NCBI GenBank assembly: GCA_902362705.1
Contig: CABIXK010000014.1
Location: 1 to 25,124 of the forward strand
Length of the DNA: 25,124 bases
Origin: Rikenellaceae bacterium
GTDB lineage: Bacteria; Bacteroidota; Bacteroidia; Bacteroidales; Rikenellaceae
Reading direction: 5' to 3'
This document shows, in pieces, positions 14,182 to 20,904 of this stretch; within the stretch, counting starts at the first letter, position 1, and the number at the start of each line of letters is the position of its first letter. A program made the translations under genes and the position numbers. The notes under the pieces are model-generated. The model was not told the DNA's origin. It ran no database searches and worked only from the letters and a program-made list of their open reading frames with translations.

Positions 14182-15513
14182 ATGACCTTCTCCGACCGCG
14201 ACATACTGAAAATCACCTTCCCGGTGCTCGCCAGCCTCCTCATGGAGCAGCTAGTGGGGCTCACCGACACCATCTACCTGGGCCACTACGGCGACGGACG
14301 CACCGAGCTGGGGGCCGCGGCGCTGGCCGGAGTCTTCTACCTGGTGGTCTTCATGCTGGGCTTCGGCTTCAGCATCGGGGCACAGGTACTCATCGCCCGG
14401 CGCAACGGCGAGGGGCGCTACGGGGCGATCGGACCTCTGTTCATGCAGGGATGCCTCTTCCTGGTGGGGCTGGCAGGCGTGCTCTTCGCCGCGACGAAGC
14501 TGCTGGCGCCCATGCTCTTCGCACGCCTGGTGGCGACGGCAGAGGTGCGCGAGGCGGCGCTGGCCTACCTCGACTGGCGCGTCTACGGCTTCTTCTTCTC
14601 GTTCGTGGCGGCCATGTTCCGCGCCTTCTGGGTGGGCACCACGCGCACGCGCATCCTCACCATAAACTCGATCGTCGCCGTCGCGGTCAACGTGGGGCTC
14701 AACCACCTGCTCATCTTCGGCCGCGCAGGGCTGCCCGAGATGGGTATCGCCGGCGCCGCCCTCGCCTCCGTGATCGCCGAGGCGGTGTCGGTGCTCTTCT
14801 TCGTGGGCTACACCCTCCTGCGGGGCGAGAACCGCCGCTACGGACTCTTCCGCTTCACGGGCATCGACCGCCGGCTGCTGGGCTCGATCCTCCGCATCTC
14901 GGTGTGGGTGATGGTGCAGGAGGGGGCCGCATTCCTCGGCTGGTTTTTCTTCTTCGTCTGCATCGAGCACCTGGGCCCCGCCGAGCTGGCCGTGACCAAC
15001 ATGGTGCGCAGCCTCTCGTCGGTGGTCTTCCTCTTCGTCAACGCCTTCGCCTCGACGTGCAGCTCGCTGGTGGGCAACCTGCTGGGTGCGGGCCAGACGG
15101 AGCAGGTGCTGCCCCTCTGCCGGCGGACGATCCGCCTCGCGTTCGTCTTCGTGGCGCCCCTCTCGCTCGCGGCGGCCCTCTTCCCGCGCACGGCGCTGGG
15201 GATCTACTCCGACGACGCGGCGCAGATCGCCTTCGCCATACCCTCGCTGTGGGTCATGCTCTCGACCTTCCTGCTCTGCGTACCCGCCTTCGTGTGGCAG
15301 TTCGCCGTGTCGGGCACGGGCGACACGCGGGCCACGCTGCGCATCGTGCTGGCGGCCATCGCCGCCTACGTGGGCTACACGCTCGTGCTCACCTTCGGCC
15401 TGCGGGCCGACGTGGCCGTGTGCTGGACCACCGACCACCTCTACTACCTCGTCGTGCTCCTCCCCTCGTGGCGCTACATGCGGCGCGGAGGGTGGCGCAC
15501 GCAGAAGATATAG
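14182..15513 (+). CDS. MATE family efflux transporter
   Basis: A 443-residue, 12-span inner-membrane protein of the multidrug and toxic compound extrusion family, exporting cationic drugs or metabolites against Na+ or H+. The opening DILKITFPVLASLLMEQLVGLTDT is the typical first MATE helix. Two homologous halves are visible, the second starting near GSILRISVWVMVQEGAAF, with the MATE-like VAVNVGLNHLLIFG and VTNMVRSLSSVVFLFVNAF segments. The frame is open upstream to 13540, through the tRNA-Glu gene, so that extension is not real; the ATG at 14182 directly precedes the first helix. A bidirectional terminator follows the stop codon. Substrate unknown. Confidence 0.92.
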   Translation: MTFSDRDILKITFPVLASLLMEQLVGLTDTIYLGHYGDGRTELGAAALAGVFYLVVFMLGFGFSIGAQVLIARRNGEGRYGAIGPLFMQGCLFLVGLAGVLFAATKLLAPMLFARLVATAEVREAALAYLDWRVYGFFFSFVAAMFRAFWVGTTRTRILTINSIVAVAVNVGLNHLLIFGRAGLPEMGIAGAALASVIAEAVSVLFFVGYTLLRGENRRYGLFRFTGIDRRLLGSILRISVWVMVQEGAAFLGWFFFFVCIEHLGPAELAVTNMVRSLSSVVFLFVNAFASTCSSLVGNLLGAGQTEQVLPLCRRTIRLAFVFVAPLSLAAALFPRTALGIYSDDAAQIAFAIPSLWVMLSTFLLCVPAFVWQFAVSGTGDTRATLRIVLAAIAAYVGYTLVLTFGLRADVAVCWTTDHLYYLVVLLPSWRYMRRGGWRTQKI

Positions 15514-15515
15514 AG

Positions 15516-15544
15516 AAAGGGCCGCCCCGAGGGGCGGCCCTTTT
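15516..15544. terminator. Bidirectional terminator between MATE and hpf genes
   Basis: AAAGGGCCGCCCC, 2-nt centre, GGGGCGGCCCTTTT; the convergent genes at 14182-15513 and 15568-15864 share it. Confidence 0.88.
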
Positions 15545-15567
15545 CGTGTGCGTGCGGCGGCGGAAAG

Positions 15568-15864
15568 CTACTTCTCGGCCTTGCCCTTCGCCTTGTCGAC
15601 CTGGCGCTTGAGGGCGTCGATCGCCTCGTCGACCGCCTCCTCGAACGTCTTGGCCTGCTCGGTGGCGACCATATCCTCGCCCGGCATGCGGAGCGTGATG
15701 GTGGCGAACTTGTTGCCCTTCTCGTGGTCTTTATCTAATTTGAGGATCACCTCGGCGCCCGTCGAACGGTCGGCAAAGCGATCCAGCTTCGCCATTTTGG
15801 CCTCTACGAATTCGATGAGTCGCTTGTCGGCGTCGAATTTCACCGATTGAATCTGTACGTTCAT
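15568..15864 (-). CDS. hpf: Ribosome hibernation factor, HPF/RaiA family (short form)
   Basis: A 98-residue protein of the HPF/YfiA family, which binds the decoding region of idle ribosomes in stationary phase. It opens MNVQIQSVKFDADKRLIEFV with the expected beta-alpha fold, followed by EVILKLDKDHEKGNKFATITLRMPG and the second helix EEAVDEAIDALKRQVDK (landmarks only). The length is that of the short HPF form without the C-terminal dimerisation domain. It lies 25 bp downstream of xerC in the same orientation, an arrangement I have seen in other Bacteroidales, so both are likely transcribed from the promoter at 16800. Confidence 0.93.
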   Translation of the reverse strand: MNVQIQSVKFDADKRLIEFVEAKMAKLDRFADRSTGAEVILKLDKDHEKGNKFATITLRMPGEDMVATEQAKTFEEAVDEAIDALKRQVDKAKGKAEK

Positions 15865-15889
15865 AGCCTTGCGGTTTTTGAGGTTAAAC

Positions 15890-16795
15890 TTATTTGCCTC
15901 CCTTTTTTTCGCGGGGGTGGGCCTTCGCGTATGCTTCGCGGAGCCGGGCGATGCTGTTGTGGGTGTAGACCTGCGTGGCCTGCAACGAAGCGTGACCCAG
16001 AAGCTCCTGTATTTCGCGCATGTCGGCGCCGCCGTTCATCAGGTGGGTGGCGAACGTGTGCCGGAGCACGTGGGGGCTCTTCTTGCCCTGCACACCCGCC
16101 TGCGTCAGACAGTCCCGCACCAGGCGGTAGACGACGCTGCGGGAGATGCGCCCCCCTTTGCGTGTTAAAAATAACGCTTTTTCATCGGAAATGCAAATAT
16201 TCTGCCGTTCGATGAGGTCGAAATAGTGAAGAATCTTTTCGCGCGCGCAATCCAGCAGCGGCACCGTGCGCTCCTTGTCGCCCTTGCCCCGCACCACGAG
16301 CGAACGGCGGTCGGCCGCCACGTCGTCGCGGTCGATGCCCACGAGCTCGGCAAGGCGCAGCCCGCAGGTGTAGAAGAGCAGCACGATGAGGCCGTCGCGC
16401 TCGGCGACGAAGTCGTCGCACGGCGTCCGGCAGTCGAAGACGATGCCCCCCATGCGGCTCTCGGGCACGAACGCCGGCAGGCGGTGGGCGGTGCGCAGCG
16501 TGGGAACGGGCCGGCAGACGTCGCGCTCGACGGCCCCGCACTGCCTCAGGAAGCGGAACAACGCCCGCAGCGAGGCCAGCTCGCGGTTCATCGAGGCGGG
16601 CGAGATCCCCTCCGCGTCGGTGCGGTGGACCACCCAGTTGCGCAGGTCGTCGGTCGTGACGCGCCGCGGGTCGAAGCTCCCCCACTCGAAGCCCAACCAC
16701 GCGACGAAGCGCTCGACGTCGCGCCGGTAGTTGCGCACAGTGAGCGGCGAGTAGCGGCGCTCGGAGACGAGGTATCGGATGAATCGGTCGAGCAT
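15890..16795 (-). CDS. xerC: Tyrosine recombinase XerC/XerD
   Basis: A 301-residue site-specific recombinase that resolves chromosome dimers at dif together with a partner. The N-terminal SAM-like core-binding domain spans about 1-85 (LDRFIRYLVSERRYSPLTV). The catalytic domain has all active residues: Arg147 (CGLRLAEL), Lys171 (RGKGDKERTVP), His242-x-x-Arg245 (PHVLRHTFATHL), His268 (LLGHASLQATQVY) and nucleophile Tyr277. No additional domains are present. The frame continues upstream to 16999, but the extra residues come from translating the promoter; MLDRF is the usual Xer opening. The start codon lies 4 nt after the -7 box, implying a leaderless or nearly leaderless mRNA. XerC versus XerD cannot be settled from this window; the hpf neighbour favours XerC. 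Confidence 0.92.
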   Translation of the reverse strand: MLDRFIRYLVSERRYSPLTVRNYRRDVERFVAWLGFEWGSFDPRRVTTDDLRNWVVHRTDAEGISPASMNRELASLRALFRFLRQCGAVERDVCRPVPTLRTAHRLPAFVPESRMGGIVFDCRTPCDDFVAERDGLIVLLFYTCGLRLAELVGIDRDDVAADRRSLVVRGKGDKERTVPLLDCAREKILHYFDLIERQNICISDEKALFLTRKGGRISRSVVYRLVRDCLTQAGVQGKKSPHVLRHTFATHLMNGGADMREIQELLGHASLQATQVYTHNSIARLREAYAKAHPREKKGGK

Positions 16796-16799
16796 GAGA

Positions 16800-16807
16800 C
16801 AAAGATA
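16800..16807 (-). promoter_or_regulatory. -7 box of xerC-hpf, abutting the start codon
   Basis: TATCTTTG on the minus strand, with only TCTC between it and the ATG at 16795. No clear TTTG at -33. Transcription would begin at or within a few bases of the start codon. Confidence 0.6.
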
Positions 16808-16880
16808 AGGCAAAAAGTCCGAAACGGGAAGCGAAAAACGAGGCGGGCGGCAGGTTGCGGCCGGCGAAGACCCGCGCTCA

Positions 16881-17209
16881 AATTGAAAATGGGAAATGGA
16901 AAATTGAAAATAAAAGCGGCTGCGAGGAGACATAGTCGAAGCCTGCTGCTTCGTCCCTTTGCCGACTCGCACCACAGGCACGACCGCCCCGGCCGGCAAA
17001 GGGAGCTTTTCTGCGCCTAGCGGTGGGTCGCAGCCTGCGGAGAACGCACGAGCCTCGGGCGAGTTGCGGGCCTCCGCTGCCGGAGGCTGCGACCCGAAAA
17101 ATAAAAAGGCCCCGGCAGAGGATTACCTCGCATTTTCAATTTTCCACTTTCAACTTTCCATTTTCAACCCACCCCCGCACGACGAAGGGAGCCCACCGAG
17201 GCTCCCTTC
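16881..17209. repeat. Nested inverted-repeat region between xerC and the sigma-factor locus
   Basis: An outer pair of AT-rich arms shares a perfect 15-nt inverted match, TGGAAAATTGAAAAT (16897-16911) and its complement (17132-17146), plus weaker flanking similarity. Inside are TCCCTTTGCCG / CGGCAAAGGGA (16954-16964 / 16994-17004) and GGGTCGCAGCCT / AGGCTGCGACCC (17025-17036 / 17084-17095). To the right is GAAGGGAGCC / GGCTCCCTTC (17184-17193 / 17200-17209), which may help end the leftward sigma-factor transcript although its T-run is on the wrong side. No credible gene lies in 16796-17229. Confidence 0.6.
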
Positions 17210-17229
17210 CCGTCAAAAAAAATTAACCC

Positions 17230-17373
17230 TTAAAAATTTTCTCCTCCGGCGAGCAGCTCGGAGAGGTAGTGATGCAGATAGTAGAGTTCCGCATCGCCCT
17301 GTATCACCTCCCGCAGAATCAACTCCTCTTCGGAAACACCGTCCAGATCGTTGTCGGGGTCCATATTCTCCAT
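17230..17373 (-). CDS. 47-residue acidic small protein downstream of the sigma factor
   Basis: A short open frame starting ATGGAGAATATGGAC and ending GAAAATTTTTAA. The product is strongly acidic (MENMDPDNDLDGVSEEEL at the N-terminus), followed by an amphipathic helix (ILREVIQGDAELYYLHHYL) and a Gly-rich end. Composition and codon use look genuine, with no rare or low-complexity stretch. It lies 64 bp behind the ECF sigma gene in the same direction with no terminator between, so they are probably co-transcribed. It has no transmembrane segment, so it is not a classical membrane anti-sigma factor; a small cytoplasmic partner or regulator is possible. I do not recognise a family. Confidence 0.65.
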   Translation of the reverse strand: MENMDPDNDLDGVSEEELILREVIQGDAELYYLHHYLSELLAGGENF

Positions 17374-17437
17374 AGGCTATTGCGTTTGAGCGTTTACCGG
17401 GATAACGGCCCCGCGGCGGGAAATATTGTGCCGGCGG

Positions 17438-18022
17438 CTACGAGAGCACCAGATTTTTTTCGCGGATCATGCGGCGCAGGTTGATCAGCGCATAGCGCAT
17501 GCGTCCGAGCGCCGTGTTGATGCTCACGTCGGTCTGCTCGGCGATCTCCTTGAAGCTCAGATTGGCGAAATAGCGCATCATCACCACCTCGCGCTGCTCG
17601 GCGGGCAGCAGCCCGACCAGCGCACGGATGTCGCGGGCGATCTGCTCGCCCACCAGCGCGTCCTCGACCGTGCCTTCGGCGATGCGCAGCGACCCGAGCA
17701 CGTCGTAACCCGCCTCGGTCGCGGTGACCGCACGGTCCTGGCGCCGGGCGCGGAAGTAGTCGATGACCTGGTTGTGGGCGATGCGCAGCACCCACGAAAG
17801 GAACTTGCCGCTGTCGGCATAGCGCCCCTCGTCGATCACGCGCACGGCTTTGATGAATGTCTCCTGGAAAATATCCTCGGCGGCGTCGCGGTCCTTGACC
17901 ATCATGTGGATGTAGTCGCGCACGCGACGGCTGTGCCGCTCGATGAGTTCGGATATGGCGTTACGGTCCCCCGAAAGGTAGTGGTTCAGCAAGGTCTGGT
18001 CACTCAATACTTGCATGTTCAT
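17438..18022 (-). CDS. ECF-type RNA polymerase sigma factor
   Basis: A 194-residue sigma-70 family factor of the ECF (RpoE-like) group. Region 2 spans about 10-85, with LIERHSRRVRDYIHMMVKDRDAAEDIFQETFIKA (landmarks DAAEDIFQETF) and the -10-binding FLSWVLRIAHNQVIDYFRA segment. Region 4 spans about 130-185, with LLPAEQREVVMMRYFANLSFKEIAEQ (landmarks LPAEQREVV and SFKEIAE) and the helix-turn-helix VSINTALGRMRYALINLRR (landmark NTALGRMRYA). A Shine-Dalgarno-like AGGAG (18031-18035) stands 8 nt before the ATG at 18022, unusual for Bacteroidetes and decisive for this start over the ATG at 18016. A promoter at 18141-18172 would give a leader of about 110 nt. No classical anti-sigma gene adjoins it, only the 47-residue ORF. 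Confidence 0.93.
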   Translation of the reverse strand: MNMQVLSDQTLLNHYLSGDRNAISELIERHSRRVRDYIHMMVKDRDAAEDIFQETFIKAVRVIDEGRYADSGKFLSWVLRIAHNQVIDYFRARRQDRAVTATEAGYDVLGSLRIAEGTVEDALVGEQIARDIRALVGLLPAEQREVVMMRYFANLSFKEIAEQTDVSINTALGRMRYALINLRRMIREKNLVLS

Positions 18023-18030
18023 ACTCTTTT

Positions 18031-18035
18031 CTCCT
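18031..18035 (-). promoter_or_regulatory. Shine-Dalgarno-like site of the sigma-factor gene
   Basis: AGGAG on the minus strand, 8 nt before the ATG at 18022. Most genes in this window lack any such motif, as expected for Bacteroidetes, so it stands out. Confidence 0.5.
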
Positions 18036-18140
18036 TTTTGTCAGTTACTAAGAGTAGAATTTCCCCGATAGGCGTCCGTTTTTAAGGTTTGAGCGCTGCC
18101 GGGACCGCGAAGATTCGGTCTCCCGGAAAGCCTTACGATC

Positions 18141-18172
18141 GCAAGGTAAAAACTTTTTTCCGAAAAACCAAA
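18141..18172 (-). promoter_or_regulatory. Promoter of the ECF sigma-factor gene
   Basis: Minus-strand -33 TTTG (18169-18172), 20-bp AT-rich spacer, -7 TACCTTGC (18141-18148; two mismatches at the 3' end). It resembles the primary sigma promoter rather than an ECF autoregulated one. Confidence 0.55.
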
Positions 18173-18294
18173 TTTCTTTCTACTCCGCCGGGGTTTCCGG
18201 CCGTATCGAACACGCCCGTCGAAATGCAAAATCCATGCCACGCACGGGCAAAAGCGGCGCGGCACGGAGGAAAAGAGGCAGCGAAAGGAGACCG

Positions 18295-19209
18295 CTACTT
18301 CAGCGGCTCGACATGGACCGCGATGAGCGTGCCCTGCCCGAAGCGCTCGCGCAGGCGGCGCTCGATGTCGACCGTCAGGGCGTGGGAGCAAGCCACCGAC
18401 ATGGCCCCGTCGACGCGGATGTGCACCTCGACGGCGATCGCGGCTCCGATATGGCGCGTGCGGAGGTTGTGGGGCGCCTGCACCCGGCTGTCGGCAGTCA
18501 CGATGCGCAGGATCTCGGCCTCGACATCGGCCGGGAGCGAGCGCTCGAGCAGCTCGTCGAGCCCCGTGCGGACCAGCGCGAAGGCCACCTTGAAGATGAA
18601 GAGGGCGACGACGAGCGCCGCGAGCGGGTCGGCGATGCGCCACGCCGGGCCCAGGAAGCAGGCGCAGGCGATGCCCAGGAGCGTGCCGAGCGACGAGAGG
18701 GCGTCGCTGCGGTGGTGCCAGGCGTTGGCCACGACGCTCGGGCTGTCGATCGCGCGCCCCTCGCGCACGGTGTAGCGGTAGAGCAGCTCCTTGGCCGCGA
18801 CGGAGACGACCGCCGCAGCGAGGGCCACCCACCCCGGGCGCGGCAGCACGCCCCCGGAGGCCACCGCGCGGATCGCCCCGACGCTGCGCAGGGCGATCCC
18901 CGCGCCCACGGCCGCGAGGGCGAGGCTGATGAGGACCGTGGCGAGCGTCTCGTACTTGCCGTGGCCGTAGTCGTGCCCGTCGTCGCGGGGCTTGGCCGAG
19001 ATGCGGGCGAAGAGGATCACCACCACGTCGGTAGCCAGGTCCGAGAAGGAGTGCACCGCGTCGGCGACCATCGCGCCGCTCCGCCCCGCAAGGCCCGCGC
19101 CCAGCTTGGCCAGCGACAGAAAGAGGTTGACCGCGAACCCCACGAGGGTGACGCGGCAGATGCGGCGGGCGCGGACGTGCGCCGGGTCGGTGCGATCGGT
19201 GGCGGACAT
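18295..19209 (-). CDS. Cation diffusion facilitator (CDF) metal transporter
   Basis: A 304-residue inner-membrane exporter of divalent metals (Zn, Fe, Mn, Cd class). Six hydrophobic segments span about 18-215, followed by a cytoplasmic metal-binding domain. The transport-site motifs are intact: HSFSDLATD (His53, Asp57, Asp61) in span 2 and HHRSDALSS (His165/166, Asp169) in span 5. The C-terminal domain contains LRTRHIGAAIAVEVHIRVDG and the final LIAVHVEPLK typical of the family. It lies between the proS terminator and the sigma-factor promoter, with no clear promoter of its own in the 60 bp upstream. Metal specificity cannot be decided from sequence alone. Confidence 0.93.
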   Translation of the reverse strand: MSATDRTDPAHVRARRICRVTLVGFAVNLFLSLAKLGAGLAGRSGAMVADAVHSFSDLATDVVVILFARISAKPRDDGHDYGHGKYETLATVLISLALAAVGAGIALRSVGAIRAVASGGVLPRPGWVALAAAVVSVAAKELLYRYTVREGRAIDSPSVVANAWHHRSDALSSLGTLLGIACACFLGPAWRIADPLAALVVALFIFKVAFALVRTGLDELLERSLPADVEAEILRIVTADSRVQAPHNLRTRHIGAAIAVEVHIRVDGAMSVACSHALTVDIERRLRERFGQGTLIAVHVEPLK

Positions 19210-19270
19210 AGGTCGAAAGGATGAGGGGAAAACCGCGCCGGGAAGCGCCGGCGGCGGATGGGATAAGATA

Positions 19271-19304
19271 TAAAAAGCAGGGAACCGGCCGAAGCGGTTC
19301 CCTG
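19271..19304 (-). terminator. Terminator of proS
   Basis: Read leftward: CAGGGAACCG, 7-nt loop, CGGTTCCCTG, then CTTTTTAT. Perfect 10-bp stem, 23 bp after the proS stop. Confidence 0.85.
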
Positions 19305-19326
19305 AATCTCTGCCGAGCGCCGCGGC

Positions 19327-20811
19327 TTAGTAGCTGCGGGCGAAGAGCACGCGGCGGTGCGACGGACGGCCCGAGAAGACGCACGTGCCCTCCTCGTCGA
19401 CCGCGTCGACCGGGATGCAGCGGATGGTGGCCTTCGTGGCCTCCTTGATCGCCACCTCCGTCTCGACCGTGCCGTCCCAGTGGGCCGAGATGAAGCCGCC
19501 CTTCTCGTCGAGCACGCGCCTGAACTCCTCCCACGTGTCGACGCGCGTAATCATCGACTCGCGGTAGGCCAGCGCCTTGCGGAAGATGTTCTCCTGGATC
19601 TCGGTCATCAGACCCTCGACGAGATCCGCAAGCCCCTCCCGGGGCACGGTCCGCTTCTCGAGCGTATCGCGGCGCACCAGCTCGACGGTGCCCTGCTCCA
19701 TGTCGCGGCCGCCCATGGCCAGACGCACCGGCACGCCCTTGAGCTCGTACTCGGCGAACTTGAAGCCCGGACGCACGTTGTCGCGGTCGTCGATCTTCAC
19801 AGAGACGCCCTTCGAGCGGAGCTCGGCGGCGATCGCCTCGAAGCGGGCGACGATCTCGGAGAGCTGCTCGGCCGTCTTGTAGATCGGCACCATCACCACC
19901 TGGATGGGAGCCAGACGCGGCGGCAGCACCAGGCCGTTGTTGTCGGAGTGGGCCATGATGAGGGCGCCCATCAGACGGGTCGAGACGCCCCACGAGGTGG
20001 CCCAAACATACTCCAGCTTGCCCTCCTTGTTGACATACTGCACGTCGAACGCCTTGGCGAAATTCTGCCCCAGGAAGTGCGAGGTGCCGCTCTGCAGCGC
20101 CTTGCCGTCCTGCATCAGGGCCTCGATCGTCAGCGTGTCCTCGGCGCCGGCGAAGCGCTCGTTGGGCGACTTGTGGCCCACGACAACCGGCACGCCCATC
20201 CACTCCTGGGCGAACTTCTCGTAGACGTGGATCATCCGCCGGGCCTCCTCGATCGCCTCCTCGCGCGTGGCGTGGGCCGTGTGTCCCTCCTGCCAGAGGA
20301 ACTCGGCCGTGCGCAGGAACAGACGCGTGCGCATCTCCCAGCGCACCACGTTGGCCCACTGGTTGCAGAGGATGGGCAGGTCGCGGTAGGACTGGATCCA
20401 GTTCTTGTAGGTGTTCCAGATGATCGTCTCCGAGGTGGGGCGCACGATGAGCTCCTCCTCGAGCCTGGCGTCGGGGTCGACCACCACGCCCTTGCCCTCG
20501 GGATCGTTCTTCAGGCGGTAGTGGGTCACCACGGCGCACTCCTTGGCGAAGCCCTCGACGTGGTTGGCCTCCTTCGAGAAGAAGGACTTGGGGATGAACA
20601 GGGGGAAGTAGGCGTTCTGGTGGCCCGTCTCCTTGAACATCCGATCCAGCGTGTCGTGCATCTTCTCCCAGATGGCGTAGCCGTAGGGCTTGATGACCAT
20701 GCAGCCGCGCACGGCCGAGTTCTCGGCCAGACCGGCCTTCACCACCAGGTCGTTGTACCACTGCGAGTAGTTCTCGTCGGACTTGGTGAGCTCTTTGAGT
20801 TCCTTTGCCAT
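19327..20811 (-). CDS. proS: Prolyl-tRNA synthetase, eukaryote/archaeal-type
   Basis: A 494-residue class II aminoacyl-tRNA synthetase that charges tRNA-Pro. It opens [20 protein letters not shown] and goes directly into the catalytic core, without the editing insertion of the E. coli type. Class II features include RPTSETIIW (around 140-150), the [24 protein letters not shown] segment (motif 2 and loop, landmark [10 protein letters not shown]) and [21 protein letters not shown] (motif 3 area). The anticodon-binding domain follows ([11 protein letters not shown]) and a C-terminal domain ends FARSY. The frame continues upstream to 20898, but this part runs through the promoter and a terminator hairpin; MAKELKEL is the family-typical start. 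This ProRS type is usual in Bacteroidetes. Confidence 0.96.
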   Translation of the reverse strand: MAKELKELTKSDENYSQWYNDLVVKAGLAENSAVRGCMVIKPYGYAIWEKMHDTLDRMFKETGHQNAYFPLFIPKSFFSKEANHVEGFAKECAVVTHYRLKNDPEGKGVVVDPDARLEEELIVRPTSETIIWNTYKNWIQSYRDLPILCNQWANVVRWEMRTRLFLRTAEFLWQEGHTAHATREEAIEEARRMIHVYEKFAQEWMGVPVVVGHKSPNERFAGAEDTLTIEALMQDGKALQSGTSHFLGQNFAKAFDVQYVNKEGKLEYVWATSWGVSTRLMGALIMAHSDNNGLVLPPRLAPIQVVMVPIYKTAEQLSEIVARFEAIAAELRSKGVSVKIDDRDNVRPGFKFAEYELKGVPVRLAMGGRDMEQGTVELVRRDTLEKRTVPREGLADLVEGLMTEIQENIFRKALAYRESMITRVDTWEEFRRVLDEKGGFISAHWDGTVETEVAIKEATKATIRCIPVDAVDEEGTCVFSGRPSHRRVLFARSY

Positions 20812-20837
20812 ATATTCGTTCGTTTTGTTTCTGAGCA

Positions 20838-20845
20838 CAAATGTA
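20838..20845 (-). promoter_or_regulatory. -7 box of proS
   Basis: TACATTTG on the minus strand, about 26 nt before the ATG at 20811. The expected -33 site falls in the upstream terminator hairpin and shows no TTTG at normal spacing. Confidence 0.5.
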
Positions 20846-20847
20846 GT

Positions 20848-20885
20848 AAAAAAAACAAAGGTCCGTCGCATGAAGACGGACCTTT
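20848..20885 (-). terminator. Terminator of the lipoprotein-porin operon
   Basis: Read leftward: AAAGGTCCGTC, 7-nt loop, GACGGACCTTT, then GTTTTTTTT. An 11-bp perfect stem 20 bp after the FadL-like gene's stop. Confidence 0.88.
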
Positions 20886-20904
20886 TGTTGCGCTGCACCC
20901 CGGA

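Noticed and set aside
15890..16795. The tyrosine recombinase as a mobile-element integrase or the invertase of the 24323 switch
   Set aside because: It has housekeeping Xer length, G+C content like its neighbours, and a conserved hpf neighbour; it is 7.5 kb from the switch. A role there is not excluded but is unsupported.
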